Below are positions 34,752-46,915 of a DNA stretch of 64,000 nt, piece by piece. Under the pieces are notes generated by a model. The model worked only from the letters and a program-made list of their open reading frames with translations, ran no database searches and was not told where the DNA came from. The position numbers and the translations under genes were made by a program. The stretch spans positions 11,069,533 through 11,133,532 of the forward strand of contig NC_085139.1 of assembly GCF_024139115.2 (NCBI RefSeq), read 5' to 3'. Position 1 is the first letter of the stretch. Every line of letters starts with the position of its first letter. Source of the stretch: Armigeres subalbatus (lineage: Eukaryota; Arthropoda; Insecta; Diptera; Culicidae).

Positions 34752-35710
34752 TCAGAAAAACCCATCCATCCATTGCCTCAAACCAGCTACGACCCGGATA
34801 GGGTCGGACAGGACCCCATTGTGCAGCACTCTACACGATAAGGCCTCGTACTGTGCTTCGATGAGGGGGATGATTTTCTCAGAAACCCCCTTGCGTCTCA
34901 GGGTGCCCCACATATTCTCGTGGTTGAGACGGTCGAAAGCTTTTTCGTAGTCAATGAATACCAAGTAAAGAGACTCTTGGAATTCGTTGACCTGCTTCTG
35001 AATCATAGGGAGCATGACAATATGATCCACACAGGATCTTCCGGCACGAAATCCTGCTTGCTGCCGCCGGAGAGTCGCATCGATCTTCTCCTGAATCCGG
35101 GCTAGAATAATTTTGCGTAGAACTTTGAGAACGGTACACGGCAACATAATGCCTCGCCAGTTATCGCATATAGTCAGGTCACCCTTCTTGGGCACTTTCA
35201 CTAAGATACCTTGCATCCGGTCGACCGGGAAAGTTGCGGTGTCCCAGATATTACGAAATAAACGATGCAGTAGTTGAGCGAATGTCATGGGGTCAGCTTT
35301 GAGCATCTCGGCTGATATGCGATCGACCCCTGGGGCTTTATTCGATTTCATGCTTTGGATGGCTGTTTGAATCTCTAGCAGTGATGGAGCTTCGGTATTG
35401 ACGCGTGTTATACGTCGGATCCTAGGCAGATCATGGCCTGGCTGGCACTTGAAAAAGTTGTTCGAAGTGCGTTTCAGCTGGTCAGTTGGGTCGATCAATA
35501 ACTGATCATTCGCATCTTTCACAGGCATCGTTGCATTCGTTGCATGCTTAAGCGTCGTGAGATATCGTAGAGGAGGCGAATGTCCCCGGTTGCGGCAGCT
35601 CTCTCTCCTTCGTCGGTCAGAGAGTCTGCCCACGCTCGCTGGTCTCGTCGACATGAGCGTTTTACTATCTTCTCAAGAGCCGCGTATCGTTGACAGGCTA
35701 AGACTTCGGC
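34752..35710 (-). pseudogene. RTE-B reverse transcriptase, truncated
   Basis: The minus-strand frame starts about 35654 and reads MPVKDANDQLLIDPTDQLKR, NKAPGVDRISAEMLKADP, QQAGFRAGRSCVDHI, FIDYEKAFDRLNHENMW and RVVAGLRQ. These are RT motifs of an RTE-clade LINE distinct from RTE-A. It stops just after GLRQ at about 34765, before the catalytic FADD, so it is 3'-truncated and inactive. The same LINE's endonuclease part is at 36887-37475, separated by about 1.2 kb of other DNA. Confidence 0.85.
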
Positions 35711-36886
35711 TCCTCTGGTTTTTGATCGCTCTATCGCGGCTTGGGTTCTCTTAGCTCATCTATCTTTCTCCAGGTCTCATCGTGATCCATTGTTTTCTCA
35801 GTGTGCGCAGTTCACGCTGCCACCTTTCGGAATATCTGCAGCACGCGTATCTTAACCTCGACAGCGGCACCTTCCCTCTGAAGAATGCCTGGAATGAGCC
35901 ACCCAGTTGGCTCGATTGGGGATGTGGACTGTATCAACGCCCTTCGGCTGAAGCGCCTCCAAATCCGTACGATAGCGACAAACGAAAATTATCCTTTAAC
36001 TCTAGAAGCCTTGAGAAAGGCTGTTTGGTTCAGCTTGTCCAAGAAAAAATAAAGCGGTTAAATCAAAAAACAACGATGTATTTCGTGGAATGTCACATAG
36101 TCCGTCCGGGGACTACGCATTCAGATTGATACTTCTGATACTTTCTTTGTACCCGACTTAAGCTATTCCTATAAAGTTAGCAGTGCCTGAGCATCAGGTT
36201 GCTAAAGGGAGATTTCAGTGTACACCGAAGTGTATTGAAACGCATAGCCTTGGAGTCAGAACAAGACTGTTCTGGTACTGGAACCGCAGTTCCTTATATT
36301 TGGGTTTTCAAATCGATTATTACAATGTAAGTACATATGTCTAAAAGAGATAGATAGATATACGCCTGGGGCGGCGGTGACAATATTTTGGCAATAACTT
36401 ATTTGGTAGAACATGAGCCTTAGCGCGTCGTCCAAACGGACGACCACCAGCGAGTAAAAGTGCAATCAGCAAAACATGTGGCGCACTGGGTACTCGAGTG
36501 CCTCGATGCAAACTGCTTACGCATGTTGCACCGAGGCCATCGTTCGTACCCATGCGGACCTGACCTATTCTGTTATGATTCTGTTGTGGCATACCATTCT
36601 GTGTGTTTTTATTGCTAACGCTGATTGATGGAGGAAAGATGTTTTGGGTCGATGCGTGTATAGCACAAATGGTTTACAAGGAATTGAATGCTCTTGAGCG
36701 AGTGCACATTTCTTTCATACATGTTACTGAATGGAATCTGATTCCTGATTGGTCGGCCAATCAGCGTGCGTCATGTTGCCGAGTCGTCATTGCTGTCGGT
36801 GCTCTCGTCTTAGGCTTCCTATTTTTCTTTGTCCTTTCTGGTGGCATCAGCTTCATAACGGGACCTACCGCTAACGGGACTTTTCG
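35711..36886. other. DNA between the two RTE-B parts
   Basis: 35760-35960 may still be RTE-B linker on the minus strand (AEVKIRVLQIF-like frame), but this is uncertain. 36250-36890 matches nothing I know. Near 36855-36895 the word CGCTAACGGGACT is repeated three times. A plus-strand frame at 36603-36890 has a hydrophobic segment but no recognisable family. Confidence 0.35.
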
Positions 36887-37475
36887 CTAACGGGACTTCG
36901 CGAGCCAAGCATGCAAGCTATCAATTGCTGTTTGGATGAGGAGTACGTGTTCATTTTTAAAACCAGTCGGCGTGTGTTGAATCGTCGTCCAACTCTTTCC
37001 TCCTGCCGACGAATTCGCGCAATGCGCAGGCGTATGGAGGTGATGATCAGACGCGATATTGGAACTACGTTTATTCCGTAGATCAAGAAGGCTCCGTTTC
37101 CATTTTCGGCAGATGCAGATGTGGTCGATTTGATTTTCTGTAAAGCCGTCACGGGAGACCCACGTGGCCTTATGAACCGGTCGATGAGGAAGGAGCGATC
37201 CCCCGATCACCATGTCGTTATTACCACAAAATTCTGCGAACAGTTCTCCGTTTTCGCTCATTTCTCCGAGACCATGGCGTCCCATAATGCGCTCATGGTT
37301 CGAGTTGTCGGATCCGATCTTCTCATTGAAGTCGCCCAAACCGATCTTGATATCACCCTTCGGAATTCTATCTACGACGGCATTGAGTTGACTGTAGAAG
37401 TTCTCCTTGTCTTGCAGATCGTCAGTAATTATAACGTTGATATAAATATTCGGAACAAAAATCTACTTTCAAGGT
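36887..37475 (-). pseudogene. RTE-B endonuclease fragment
   Basis: Minus-strand frame with DKENFYSQLNAVVDRIPKGD, the catalytic GDFNEKIGSDNS, NGELFAEFCGNNDMVIGG, HKATWVSRDG, NQIDHICI and ASDHH. These are the middle and end of an APE endonuclease. The order and strand fit one LINE with 34752-35710. The N-terminal part is missing, and AT-rich DNA begins near 37475. Confidence 0.85.
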
Positions 37476-39049
37476 AATTGCCTACATCTCGGATAAAAAC
37501 CTGGTACGCTACAATGACAGATTACCATCCATAATGTAGGCAATTAACTTTGTTTCAAATATCGAACATGGGCTCAAGTTATACTCATGGTGATTACCTC
37601 CGATTTTTTCTAATATAAACAAAAAATGTAGGCAATTATTCAGTAAAAATATAAATATAACTAATGTTGTTATAATTTTGATCTGAAATAAAACTGACCG
37701 ATGACATATTTTTATCGAATCATCTAATTATGACACACGTTGTTATAAAAAACAACCTTTGATAGTATTGGATTATAATTTTGTTATTCATTCTTGATCA
37801 GGGGGTGTTCCAAACACGCACATCCTCTACTCCATTCGGACAAGGCAAATACCATACACAAATCTGGAATCTTGGATATTTCCGGTGGAAAACTAAGCGT
37901 TGACATCAGCTTACACAGGATTTGCCAGAAACTTCTCTTTACAACTTTCGACATCAAGAAACCATTACCTAAAAGAAAAATAAGAAGAAATAATTTCTGC
38001 CCATCTCATTACCCGGAGTGGAACGATACTTACCCTCTGACACACCGTCTGAGTATTGAATCGGACGGTACTCTTTCATCAGCTCCATCGGCTGCCAGTG
38101 CTAATGCCCTAACCAACGTACGTTGATGGAGGCTCCTTTATTGGTGGACCGAAACGGCTACACCATTTGGGCGATCTGCGGGATTTTGCGTCGTCAGACA
38201 CCGCATCGCCAGAGGGAACTTAGCACATGGTCCAGCCCCTCGTAAGGACAGATGGAGCCGACCCATCACACAGACGCCGTACATCATCCTCGACACCCGC
38301 TCGTTACTCGTCGAACACCTCAACGCACACGTCTCAGCACCAAACTAAATAGAGAAAGAAAATTGAATCTACACGAAGGTAAACGATTCCCGAAAAGAGA
38401 GTTCAAGAATTTCATTAGTATTATAATACTGGGAAATTACTTTTAGTAATTAGTCCGTAGTCGGGCGTCCTCATTGCGACTGATGCCGACGAACAGAAAG
38501 GTTAGATGTATGCTCTCTAATACTTCCGCTAATGGTCCTGAAAAGGTCCTCTGGCTCTCGGGTACCCCTTGGCTTTGATTAGGGACCGTTTGTTTGATAT
38601 ATGATTTCTGCAGACGTCTGTCTGTCAATCGTCTGTCGATCTGTTATCGCATGAGTGAGTGAGAAATCCGAACCCTGGTCTTTAGGCAGAAATAGCCACT
38701 TGGCCCCTAAATGTTTTTTCTGCCAAAAAACCATTCGACGAAAAAACCTTTTCGGACAAACGACAAATGATCAGTTCAACCGAACGACATTTTTGGTCGA
38801 TTGTTTTTGACGTAAACTACGTCTAAGGGGAAGACTCGGATACAGGGGGACAAATGAAAATTTCCAAATTCGAGACCGTCACGAAATCACGTAAGATTTT
38901 GAACTTTAATAGCGTCTTTATCTTCCGATGGATTTTTGAGATTTATATATCAATCTACGCGGAAATTCTCTACCAATTTGTCAATTATATTGAAACTTTG
39001 GGTTAGGACGTTAAAATAGGGTATCGGATCATTTTGGCAGCACCCTCTT
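37476..39049. other. Gene-free stretch with dispersed repeats
   Basis: 37640-37800 is TATAAC-rich and similar to the element at 11333. 38700-38820 contains TTCTGCCAAAAAACCATTCGAC and TCGGACAAACGACAAATG, words of the TTTGGCC-type dispersed repeat seen at 53060-54748. Around 38830-38870 there is GGGGAAGACTCGGATACAGG. No gene could be supported. Confidence 0.4.
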
Positions 39050-39310
39050 TTCTTGCCCGCAAGAGTCACGTTTCGGTCGTCGCCGTTCAGTGCGGTTGGC
39101 TTTTGGACTTTGCTTTTTGTGCGGTGTTTCGCACAAAAAGTAGAACAATGGAGCCGGACCAGTGACCGCGACCGGACCAGTGTTCGCGAGATAAATCGTC
39201 AAGAAGGAAATCTCAACTTATTTTTATTATATTTATATACATTATGGTCTACGCAAGGTCAAGGTCTACTGGCCTCCGACTCTCCGAAAAGTCAAGTCAA
39301 GAGGGGGTAA
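39050..39310. other. Hairpin-bearing segment, possible 5' end of an unknown element
   Basis: CTTTTTGTGCG (39113-39123) and CGCACAAAAAG (39130-39140) form a perfect 11-bp stem with a 6-nt loop. It is followed by GGAGCCGGACCAGTG and CCGGACCAGTG in direct repeat. Such stems occur in untranslated regions of retroelements, but no downstream coding region was found. Confidence 0.4.
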
Positions 39311-40480
39311 TCTTCTTCTTCTTCTACTGAATCAAGCGGCGCACATAGGAGTACGTAGTGTAAAAGCGTGGCCAAAACTATGCTAATCATTGTCGGCTCT
39401 TAATGCATTCAATTAACAGCAAAGCGTATTTTTTTGTTTTTGTGCTGTTTGTATTAAACTAGTAGTGAAGTATGACCACCGGCGGCGCCAGTTATTGTTA
39501 TTAGGTAGAGCATCACTTGGCGTAAGAACGCTGCCTTTGGGAACTACAGCGTGCTTGCGACGAGTGGTGTCCTCCTCTGACTGTGTCATTGAGTATGATT
39601 TTTATGTTGATTTACATTCTTTAATTATTACTTACTAAGATTTCCGAAGATGTGCTTTGTTTGTTCACTTCGACTATATAAATTTGTCATAGGATAAATT
39701 CCCTAGATAATGTATTGATATTACAATCAAAGGAGCAGATCAGCTAAATTCGTTGCACTTCAACCGCTTTATTTCGTAACAATCTTTTACATCCGAAAAA
39801 TGCGTATGCTTTTCATCAAAGTCCAGCTCTTCTTTGTAAGCGAACCATTTTATGAGCTTTGTCGCTAAAATCATATTTATTTTTTTCGCCTAGCTTTTCT
39901 TAGAAAACTTCACTATATTCAAATAAAAACAACTCACGGTTGCGTGAGGATGCGTGAAATGTTTTTCATGGAGCTTATTGAGGAAACTCCAATCTTTCCA
40001 ACACTGACAATTTTGTTGCTTGATCGGGTTTGGAACCTAATCAAAAGTTTAATTTTGTAAAACATATTATTGTAAAAAAGGTAAAAAAAAGCTAGCAATT
40101 AATATCATCATTATGAATCACCTAAAAACAATTTCAGATCGAATCATGCTTGGAAAGGATTTTATATACCCTCATGATTGGTACCTATATTGATTTTCAT
40201 CATAAAAATCAATAAAAACCCAGAAAAACACGATAAAACATGAACATTTTTCCATGGACAATTGCGATAAAACTAGCATGTAAATTATGGTGAAGTTTTG
40301 GCAGCCAGCATTGCTCACAAGTAATCAATATTGATCCAAAAATCCCAGGGCAAGTTAGTATTACTATTTGGGAGTACAAAAACGAAAAATAATATGGAGA
40401 TATCTAAAAATATTGTTTTTGACTTTTGACCAGGATTTGGGCTGAAATACTCCTTAGTGCGGCGTGAAAATTTGAATGAG
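39311..40480. other. Gene-free AT-rich stretch
   Basis: No coding frame, inverted repeat or tandem array that I can support. Confidence 0.4.
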
Positions 40481-40726
40481 GCTTCCTTCTTTGGGGCCGG
40501 GGAAGGTTCTTAAGATGGTTCGAGACCCCTCCTCTTTGAAACCTGGCTCCTATACAAATGAAACACCAATTTCATCATAACTCGAGATCAAGCAAATGGA
40601 ACCAAATCTGGCGTGTGGAGGAAAGAGGGCTCCCATACAAATGAACCAAAAATTTCTGCATAACTCGAGAACTAATCAGAGAATAAATCAATTTTAGACG
40701 AAATAAAGTTCGTCGGGTCTGCTAGT
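40481..40726 (-). repeat. Interspersed repeat ending in GACGAACTTTATTTCG (minus)
   Basis: On the minus strand it starts ACTAGCAGACCCGACGAAC and contains AAATTGATTTATTCTCTG and ACTCGAGTTATGCAG. The same order of words appears on the plus strand at 49807-50049. No coding region. Confidence 0.7.
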
Positions 40727-41148
40727 AAAAAATAAATATAAAAATGTTTAAAAAAAATTGAAAAAAAAACTCCTCGGATTTGTTAAAGAATGTTTTGAAA
40801 ATTCTCAAAATTTACCTGAAATTTTTTTTTGTTGCCCCTCAAATTGTTATTTTTAAGCAAAACAATCCGAAGGGAGGGGGGACTTATTTTAAAAGATATT
40901 TATATCGGCCTAATAATATTTTGTCCAATTAAATGCGCGCCTGAATCAGAAGGATTTAACTTTGATTCAGGAAATGTTATTACAGGAATGAATCATGCGG
41001 TACTTATTGTACACGACAAAAGCTTCGGAACGCATACGTTCTTGAAACGGGCTATATGAGTTACAATAGAGTTATCACCTTCTTGATCCCTGATTCAAAA
41101 GTCTTGCAATGATATTAATAAAATGGTTGCACGAATATTTTATCTATA
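40727..41148. other. Spacer, nothing recognised
   Basis: AT-rich. The frame at 40829-41059 starts at a non-ATG codon and matches nothing I know. Confidence 0.35.
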
Positions 41149-41838
41149 GTGACACTCAGTGTTGGTAGAATCATACTCAAATCTGAATCATCGAGGTTTC
41201 ATGCACGAGCTAACTTACCTGCGATTCTGTAGGGGGAGCATGGCGCTTGAGTTTCTCGGCCAGAATCGCATCGCTTCGCTCACTCACCGAATGATTTCGT
41301 TCTAAAACGCGTATCGAGGCGTATGTTTTGTTTATACCGTGGACCCCCGATAATTTGAACGGTACCTCATTCAAATTAACGGGGTTCATTTTTAATTTGA
41401 ACTTCTGGTTACTCTATTTGCATCAGAAAAACTGGTTTCTAGTCGCTCTCTTTACTGGTTTGTTTTGATTTTGCGTTCCGTTTCACGATGTTTCATTTAT
41501 CTTCTCTCGATTCCACGTGCTAAATGACGTTTGAACCATTTTTAATTTGAACGATGTTCAAACCAACGGGGTTCAAATTAAAAAGTGTTCAGATTAAAAG
41601 CGGTCATATTACCGGGGGTCCACAGTATATGCAATTATTAGCCATTGTTTTAGAAGAAAAACAGTTAATTCAATGCACTCAACAATGAAGAACACGTAAA
41701 TATCATGCAATGATGCAAATTGTGATTCGAATCATGAGCAAATCTCTGGACGATGATTCTGATGGGATTTGACTCACGCATGGTTTGAATCGCCGATGAG
41801 ATTTGAGATTTTGAGATTTTACCAACACTGGTGACACT
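41149..41838. mobile_element. hAT-like MITE with 8-bp duplication
   Basis: The element body is 41157-41830 (674 bp), flanked by perfect GTGACACT at 41149-41156 and 41831-41838. The ends are CAGTGTTGGTAGAATC and, in complement, CAGTGTTGGTAAAATC. An 8-bp duplication and a CAG-type end are hallmarks of the hAT superfamily. There is no transposase, so it is non-autonomous. It contains a second element at 41337-41625. Confidence 0.9.
41335..41627. mobile_element. 289-bp TA-flanked MITE nested in the hAT-like MITE
   Basis: The ends are CCGTGGACCCCCGATAATTTG and, in complement, CTGTGGACCCCCGGTAATATG (41337-41625), with TA on both sides (41335-41336 and 41626-41627). The inside repeats AATTTGAAC / GTTCAAATT words. 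A TA target fits the Tc1/mariner group. No coding capacity. Confidence 0.88.
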
Positions 41839-43299
41839 GCCAGACAGTGGGAGTTAGATTGTAATAACACACACACCCTCTTTTCCCGTCCGCAACGTTT
41901 ACTACTCGCGCGCATCAACAACAAAATAATTGGGTTTTGGTACATGATTGACATTTTATGATTTCTAGTGATGCACGAAAAACAAGATATGCCTATGATT
42001 GGAATGTTTCTGAATAATAAAAGTTGCAAACGGAAAATATTTCTATTGAAATATTTCATCAAATGCTTCAAAACCCAAATGTAGGCAATTCGGATCCAAG
42101 AAAGGCATCATTACCACTGAGGAATAAATTTGGGTTTTCATAGTAAATTTTTTAAACAATTGTCGTATCCAACAATTTTCATATCTTAAGATACGCTTTG
42201 TTCGAAACCAGTGACATAAGTAATCAAATGAATTTTCTAAAAATATTCATGTATGATGGCACTACAATCCTCAATGAACAAACCGCAGACAGACGTTTAA
42301 GCTCATACATTTGAATTCGTTTTTCTTGTGTAAAATTTCAAATCTAAATACGTTGGAATTGCATAGCACGCTAGCGCCGCCTATACAACTTATTGCTACA
42401 TGAAAACTGACGTTTTGCCATATCGCCTTCTATCTCAATCACGTTTGCCACCCACCGAACCATGGAAGCAAAACAGAAACACTCAAAAAAGATCTTCCCG
42501 CTGGCCGCAAAAATCATATTCATCTGAACGACTTTACCATCGACTTTAACAGTGTGGCTAAGCGAATCACTTTACTTGCAGTTTTTGCCACGATATAGTA
42601 AAGAAATTATGAAGCTGTGTGTATGATATTACCATCTTTTCGGAACTTTCGCGTTGGCTCTTTTACGTAGATCCTAGTATGTTTTTTGACAATTGTGATT
42701 CAAAATATGCACCTGGACCGAAAATCGTAAAGGTTTTAGTTGCAAAACCAATGAATAGTTAAGTCAAGTAGAACATGGAAATTAAAAAATCAAAAATGAA
42801 ATAACCCCTCCTGAGTAACAAATATCATCTCTGGCGTGCTGATCATTTTACGATTAATTTCTCAACAGCGCGTGTGTGCGTGGTCATGCATTTTTAATAA
42901 AAGTCCCTCGACCAGATCCGATCAAGAAACTAAAAGATTTTGACGAAATCAAAAATCAAAACAAAACGGGAAATAAAGTTTGCCGTTTTCACATGTGGCG
43001 CCATCTCTTCGCTTATTGTTACTTGGCAATCCGACGGCCATGTTTTTTACACAAGTTAGTGAGTCGAACTTGAACGTCTGTCTGCGAACAAACTGTCTTA
43101 CGTAGTTTACGTTGGGCGGTTGTGTCTTGTACATAACCCTTCTGATTTTTGTCTTTATTTAACCACTGGCTCATCTCTTCGGCTGATTGTCTATTTCGCC
43201 CAAATGACCCTTCAAGCCAAACAACCCTTTTGCTCAAATCAGCTATTCGACAACCCACCTTCTAGAGCCAATGGGTTCTGCCGAATGACAGAAGTGCAA
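41839..43299. other. Gene-free stretch
   Basis: No gene that I can support. 42350-42540 reads like dispersed culicine repeat sequence. 43190-43270 has CCAAATGACCC and CAAACAACCCTTTTG words akin to the TTTGGCC-type repeat. Confidence 0.4.
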
Positions 43300-43560
43300 G
43301 ATTGAGCGCGCTCGTAGGCAGTTTACATAAGCCACTAGGCGTGCATAATGTAACTTTTTTTCCCTTGAAGGGCAGCGAAGGTATTTGATTAGTGTTTGAA
43401 AGATCGTGTGTTAATGTTGCGCATCGTTTCGGTCGTTCAAAGCGCGATCCTTCACAGTTTGCATTTGCCACTGGGCATGCATGATGTGGAGTACGCATTA
43501 GCTCGTATTCCTCGGTTCCTAGACACTTCACACGATCCTGCAATCTTGTGCTTTGTGCGG
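43300..43560. repeat. Degenerate direct duplication of about 145 bp
   Basis: CAGTTTACATAAGCCACTAGGCG..GCATAATGT at 43320 and CAGTTTGCATTTGCCACTGGGCA..GCATGATGT at 43454 are clearly related. This suggests an old tandem duplication. Function unknown. Confidence 0.5.
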
Positions 43561-45065
43561 TCAAAAAGTAAATCAATTAGTGCGCGTTTGATCGTGTTCC
43601 TGCTTGGTATGTAGGTAGTTAGTTCGTGTGCGTCCGAATAATAGTTTGTTAAAATCATTGTGTAAAAATATGGCACGGTCGCATCATTTATCAGAGTGAA
43701 TCCAGATCTAACGATGCTTATCTACTCACTGATAATTTCTCCTGTGTTTCTTGTGGAGACGCAAAAGTAAAAACGGTCTTCAAATAGCAAAAATCATCTA
43801 CTAATATTCCTTTCCCGAGCAGGAGCGACGACCTCAATAACAGAAATTGGTATGAACTAGCCTTGCATAAGAGGTAAAATACCAAAAATAATACCACCGT
43901 TATTGGACATTTGAATACTTGAATCATTGAAACTTCCACAGTGAGAAAGCTTGAACAATCCCAATCAATCTTTTTGTGCAATTTCACTGATTCTGGTCAA
44001 CCAGAGAATATCAACCATAGATATATGTATTCAGTCAAACCTTAAGGTAAGCTAAGCTAGCAAAAGGTTCGGCCGTACGACATTATCAGCCAAAAAGCTT
44101 CAGGCAAGATGGGCTTCGGCCAAATGGTTTGTTCAGTCGTATGACATATTCAGCCAAATGGCTTTCTGAAAAACGGTCCGTACAAAATTTTAATTTTAAC
44201 GAAAAGTTCTTTGAGTTTCAACGGGAATTTTCACTGAAAGCTCATCTTAGTTTTAACGGAGCGCTTTTCAAAACTCAACGGAAAATGGTATGATACTGTG
44301 GGGACATCAATCGGGAAGTTCTACGGGAATTTCAATCAATCTTTAGAATTTCCACGGACTTCTACAAATTTCCTGTTGACTTCTGCAATCCTGTGAACTT
44401 CTGCAAATTTGAATCGGCGTGAAAAATTATAGGACAGCGGCGTTGACTTTTTTATTCAAATATGAATATTACAGTACGATTTTATTTGTTTTGCAAATGA
44501 TTTATACACAATATAGTAGGATCCCTAATCTATAAAAAACAATAAAAAGAGTAACAATTTAACGTTCTGTGTTTTGTTTTGGAGATGTAACGATTTGGTG
44601 TGGCATCTCATCCGGATTTACACTAAGTGAAATTATGGCTTTTTGACGTTTCTTGGGCTTGTGGATGAAATCGACATCATGGGAGTAGATCGCAGAGCAG
44701 TGGAAGAGACTTTCGTGCTTTTAAACGGGAGTCCACATTTTTTTAACGGAATAACAGTCCGCATATCAACAAGAGTACAAATGCTTGAAAAAGTGAACCG
44801 GTCCATCAATTCGCTTCAAATCGCTTGATCAACCAGTATTGAAATTCTCATGTCATTATCAGTGCAAAAGCTACACCCTAACCGGAATTAGTGGACGGCT
44901 TGTGCTTCTTCAGTGTCATCTTTGTTCACAGGACACCAAACGACTTAAGAATTCGGTTCACATTATGGCCAGATAAAGATCGAAAGCTTTTATTGCAATA
45001 TCATAACTTAAGCAAACAACACAGCGTACAAAACAGTTTGTCATCGTTGCTCCAGCATCGGCATA
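43561..45065. other. Gene-free stretch downstream of the protease homolog
   Basis: 44060-44190 contains TTCGGCCGTACGAC and TTCGGCCAAATGG words of the TTTGGCC-type repeat. 44585-44630 matches 21298-21340 and is a fragment of the same unknown element. Nothing else was recognised. Confidence 0.4.
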
Positions 45066-45071
45066 TTTATT
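45066..45071 (-). terminator. Polyadenylation signal AATAAA
   Basis: AATAAA on the minus strand, 20 bp after the stop codon of the protease homolog. The position is closer than usual but plausible for a short 3' UTR. Confidence 0.5.
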
Positions 45072-45090
45072 CAGCACTTCAACCAACCTC

Positions 45091-46091
45091 TTAAGCCTCC
45101 AAGTTGTCCGTTATCCATCCCATGTACTCGGTGATGCGCATCGAAATGATCGGCACAATATGACGCGCGGTACAATTCAACGGAGCAAACTTGGCCATCG
45201 CGAACTGAACATGCCGCTGGACCCCATCGACGTCCACCACGGCACCGATCGGTGCCCCTGCCATTCGACTGCACACGTAGTTCGGACCTTTTTGGCCCGC
45301 GCAGAACCGCTTGTACTCAAAGTCCGGCGTGAAGCCAGCCTTCTCGTACTCCCGCTGGCACGAATCCAAATCCACGTTTTCGATCTGGTACTTCTCCAGC
45401 TCGCCAACGTAGTGCGTGGGGACGTCCATCTCCAGCTCCCAAGCGGTCATCAATAGGTCCCGCGGAATATTGTTAAGCAGTTCCGGTGTCGTGGGAAGGC
45501 AAATCGGCCGGATGTAGTCGTTGTATTGCACCTCGCGGGACATCCTCATTAGGGCGAGGTCATTTGTGTACATCGGCTGATCGAACTCCGGATGCGCGAC
45601 GTAGGATTCTATCGGAATGTCCACCACTGGTCCAGCGCATTCATGCCGTACTATACCATCCCGTTGTTTCAGATCACTGCAATCGGGGTTCGACAACGCA
45701 GACTGCTCGCCCAATCGAATGAAGTCACTGAGAGGAATTAGATCAGTTTATCGATCAAATTAACAACCCATCAACTATAATAAATCAATTATACTCACGG
45801 ATCTTTTTTCGTCTTTCTCACACAGCCGATAACTGATAAAACATAGCGCTGGTTAATTAACGTTCCAAAGCAGGTAGCCGGTCGACGAGTTTTGTTGAAC
45901 AGCACCAGGGCGATCCACGGGAATTCGAATGCCTGACTCTTGATCCCGTCGGGACGCGGGTTATACTTGGCAACGCCGCACTGCTTTGGCAGCAGTGCCA
46001 ACTTGGAAGGGTTCAGCTTTATGGGCTCGAGGCGCTGTGGTAGCGCAGCCACCACCGCGGCTAGCGCAAACAAGCAAACTAGAATCTTCAT
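45091..46091 (-). CDS. Secreted serine protease homolog (catalytically dead, chymotrypsin fold)
   Basis: Two coding exons, 46091-45799 and 45727-45091, joined over a 71-bp intron with donor GTGAGTAT and acceptor CTCTCAG. The product is 309 residues. A signal peptide is evident (residues 1-17, MKILVCLFALAAVVAAL). The activation region has CG at 38-39, followed by an Arg/Lys-containing stretch and the domain. The His motif is VLSVIGCV, with Gly89 in place of catalytic His. The Asp motif is NDLALMRM, with Asp154 kept. The Ser motif is CSRMAGAP, with Ala254 in place of catalytic Ser. Cysteines typical of the fold remain. No clip domain is seen between signal peptide and protease-like domain. Such homologs act as cofactors or regulators in insect immune and melanisation cascades; that role is an inference here. 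The start is the only Met giving a signal peptide. The gene looks intact. Confidence 0.88.
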
Positions 46092-46789
46092 TATTGAACG
46101 CTGGAATAAAACGCGATCCGCTTCGAGCAGTGTCGCTGCTAGGACTAATCCCAAACGGCGCAGCGTGCTGGCCTAGAAGTAGTAAACGACGGGAATTATC
46201 CTCCGCCGAACTAACCGGTTCAGCCAGTCGGGACGAATGAGCGAAAGAGGGGTGTGGCAGGTTGCGCGACCTCCACTGCGGACGATGTGATGCGACGCGA
46301 TGCTGCTCGGCGGGCGGGCTGTTGTTGTCTTCATGAAGACCTCGCGGCATCGGTGATTCCCCCTTCCGCTCTCGAGCCAGCACTGATTAATCATTGTTGT
46401 TGTTGTCGGAAAATAACCGGCCACGATTTGGTAGATTGGGATCTACACTGGATGAGTCGCGTTTACATTTGTTTGCGATATTTGGCAATTAGGTATGATA
46501 TTCATCCGCTATTATGAAGTTAGAGATGGGTGCGTTCACTTTTCACGCATAAAGTTTCTCTTTTTTATAGTTTCAACCAAATGAAGTGAAAAACAACTAT
46601 TTAGTTCACAAAAATACCTTGAAAGAGTATTGAATTGAATCTCAACAGGCATTCTAGCACAAGTCTAGCAAGCTGCAAATTAAAGGATCTGAATAAGAAC
46701 AAATGAACTTACCAGTCATAAAGTTTTAAATATTTTCAAATGAGCTGTTGGATATGTATCTCATGTGGAAAATAAAATGGATACACTAT
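46092..46789. other. Upstream region of the protease homolog
   Basis: Should hold the promoter on the minus strand, but no TATA box or motif is clear. GC-richer sequence at 46130-46400 gives overlapping frames on both strands with no recognisable family, and these are probably not genes. Confidence 0.4.
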
Positions 46790-46915
46790 AGGCCCAGGGA
46801 GCCGAGAACGTTTCTCACCCAAAACAATCCTAGGCCGGACCGAAAATCGAACTCATCATCGCCGGATTGGCAAAATCCTTGCAAGGCTTACTGATGTGGT
46901 GACCGAGGTGGAGAC
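46790..46915 (-). ncRNA. tRNA-like SINE fragment (possible)
   Basis: On the minus strand, TTGCAAGGATTTTGCCAATCC is followed by GAGTTCGATTTTC, which resembles a B box. The A box is weak. No acceptor stem or duplication was found. Confidence 0.3.

Noticed and set aside
36603..36890. Small membrane protein on the plus strand
   Set aside because: One hydrophobic stretch and no homologue. Lies between two halves of a broken LINE, and the C-terminus is made of a CGCTAACGGGAC repeat.
45986..46517. Plus- and minus-strand frames upstream of the protease homolog
   Set aside because: They overlap exon 1 or its leader in shadow frames and show no family signature.
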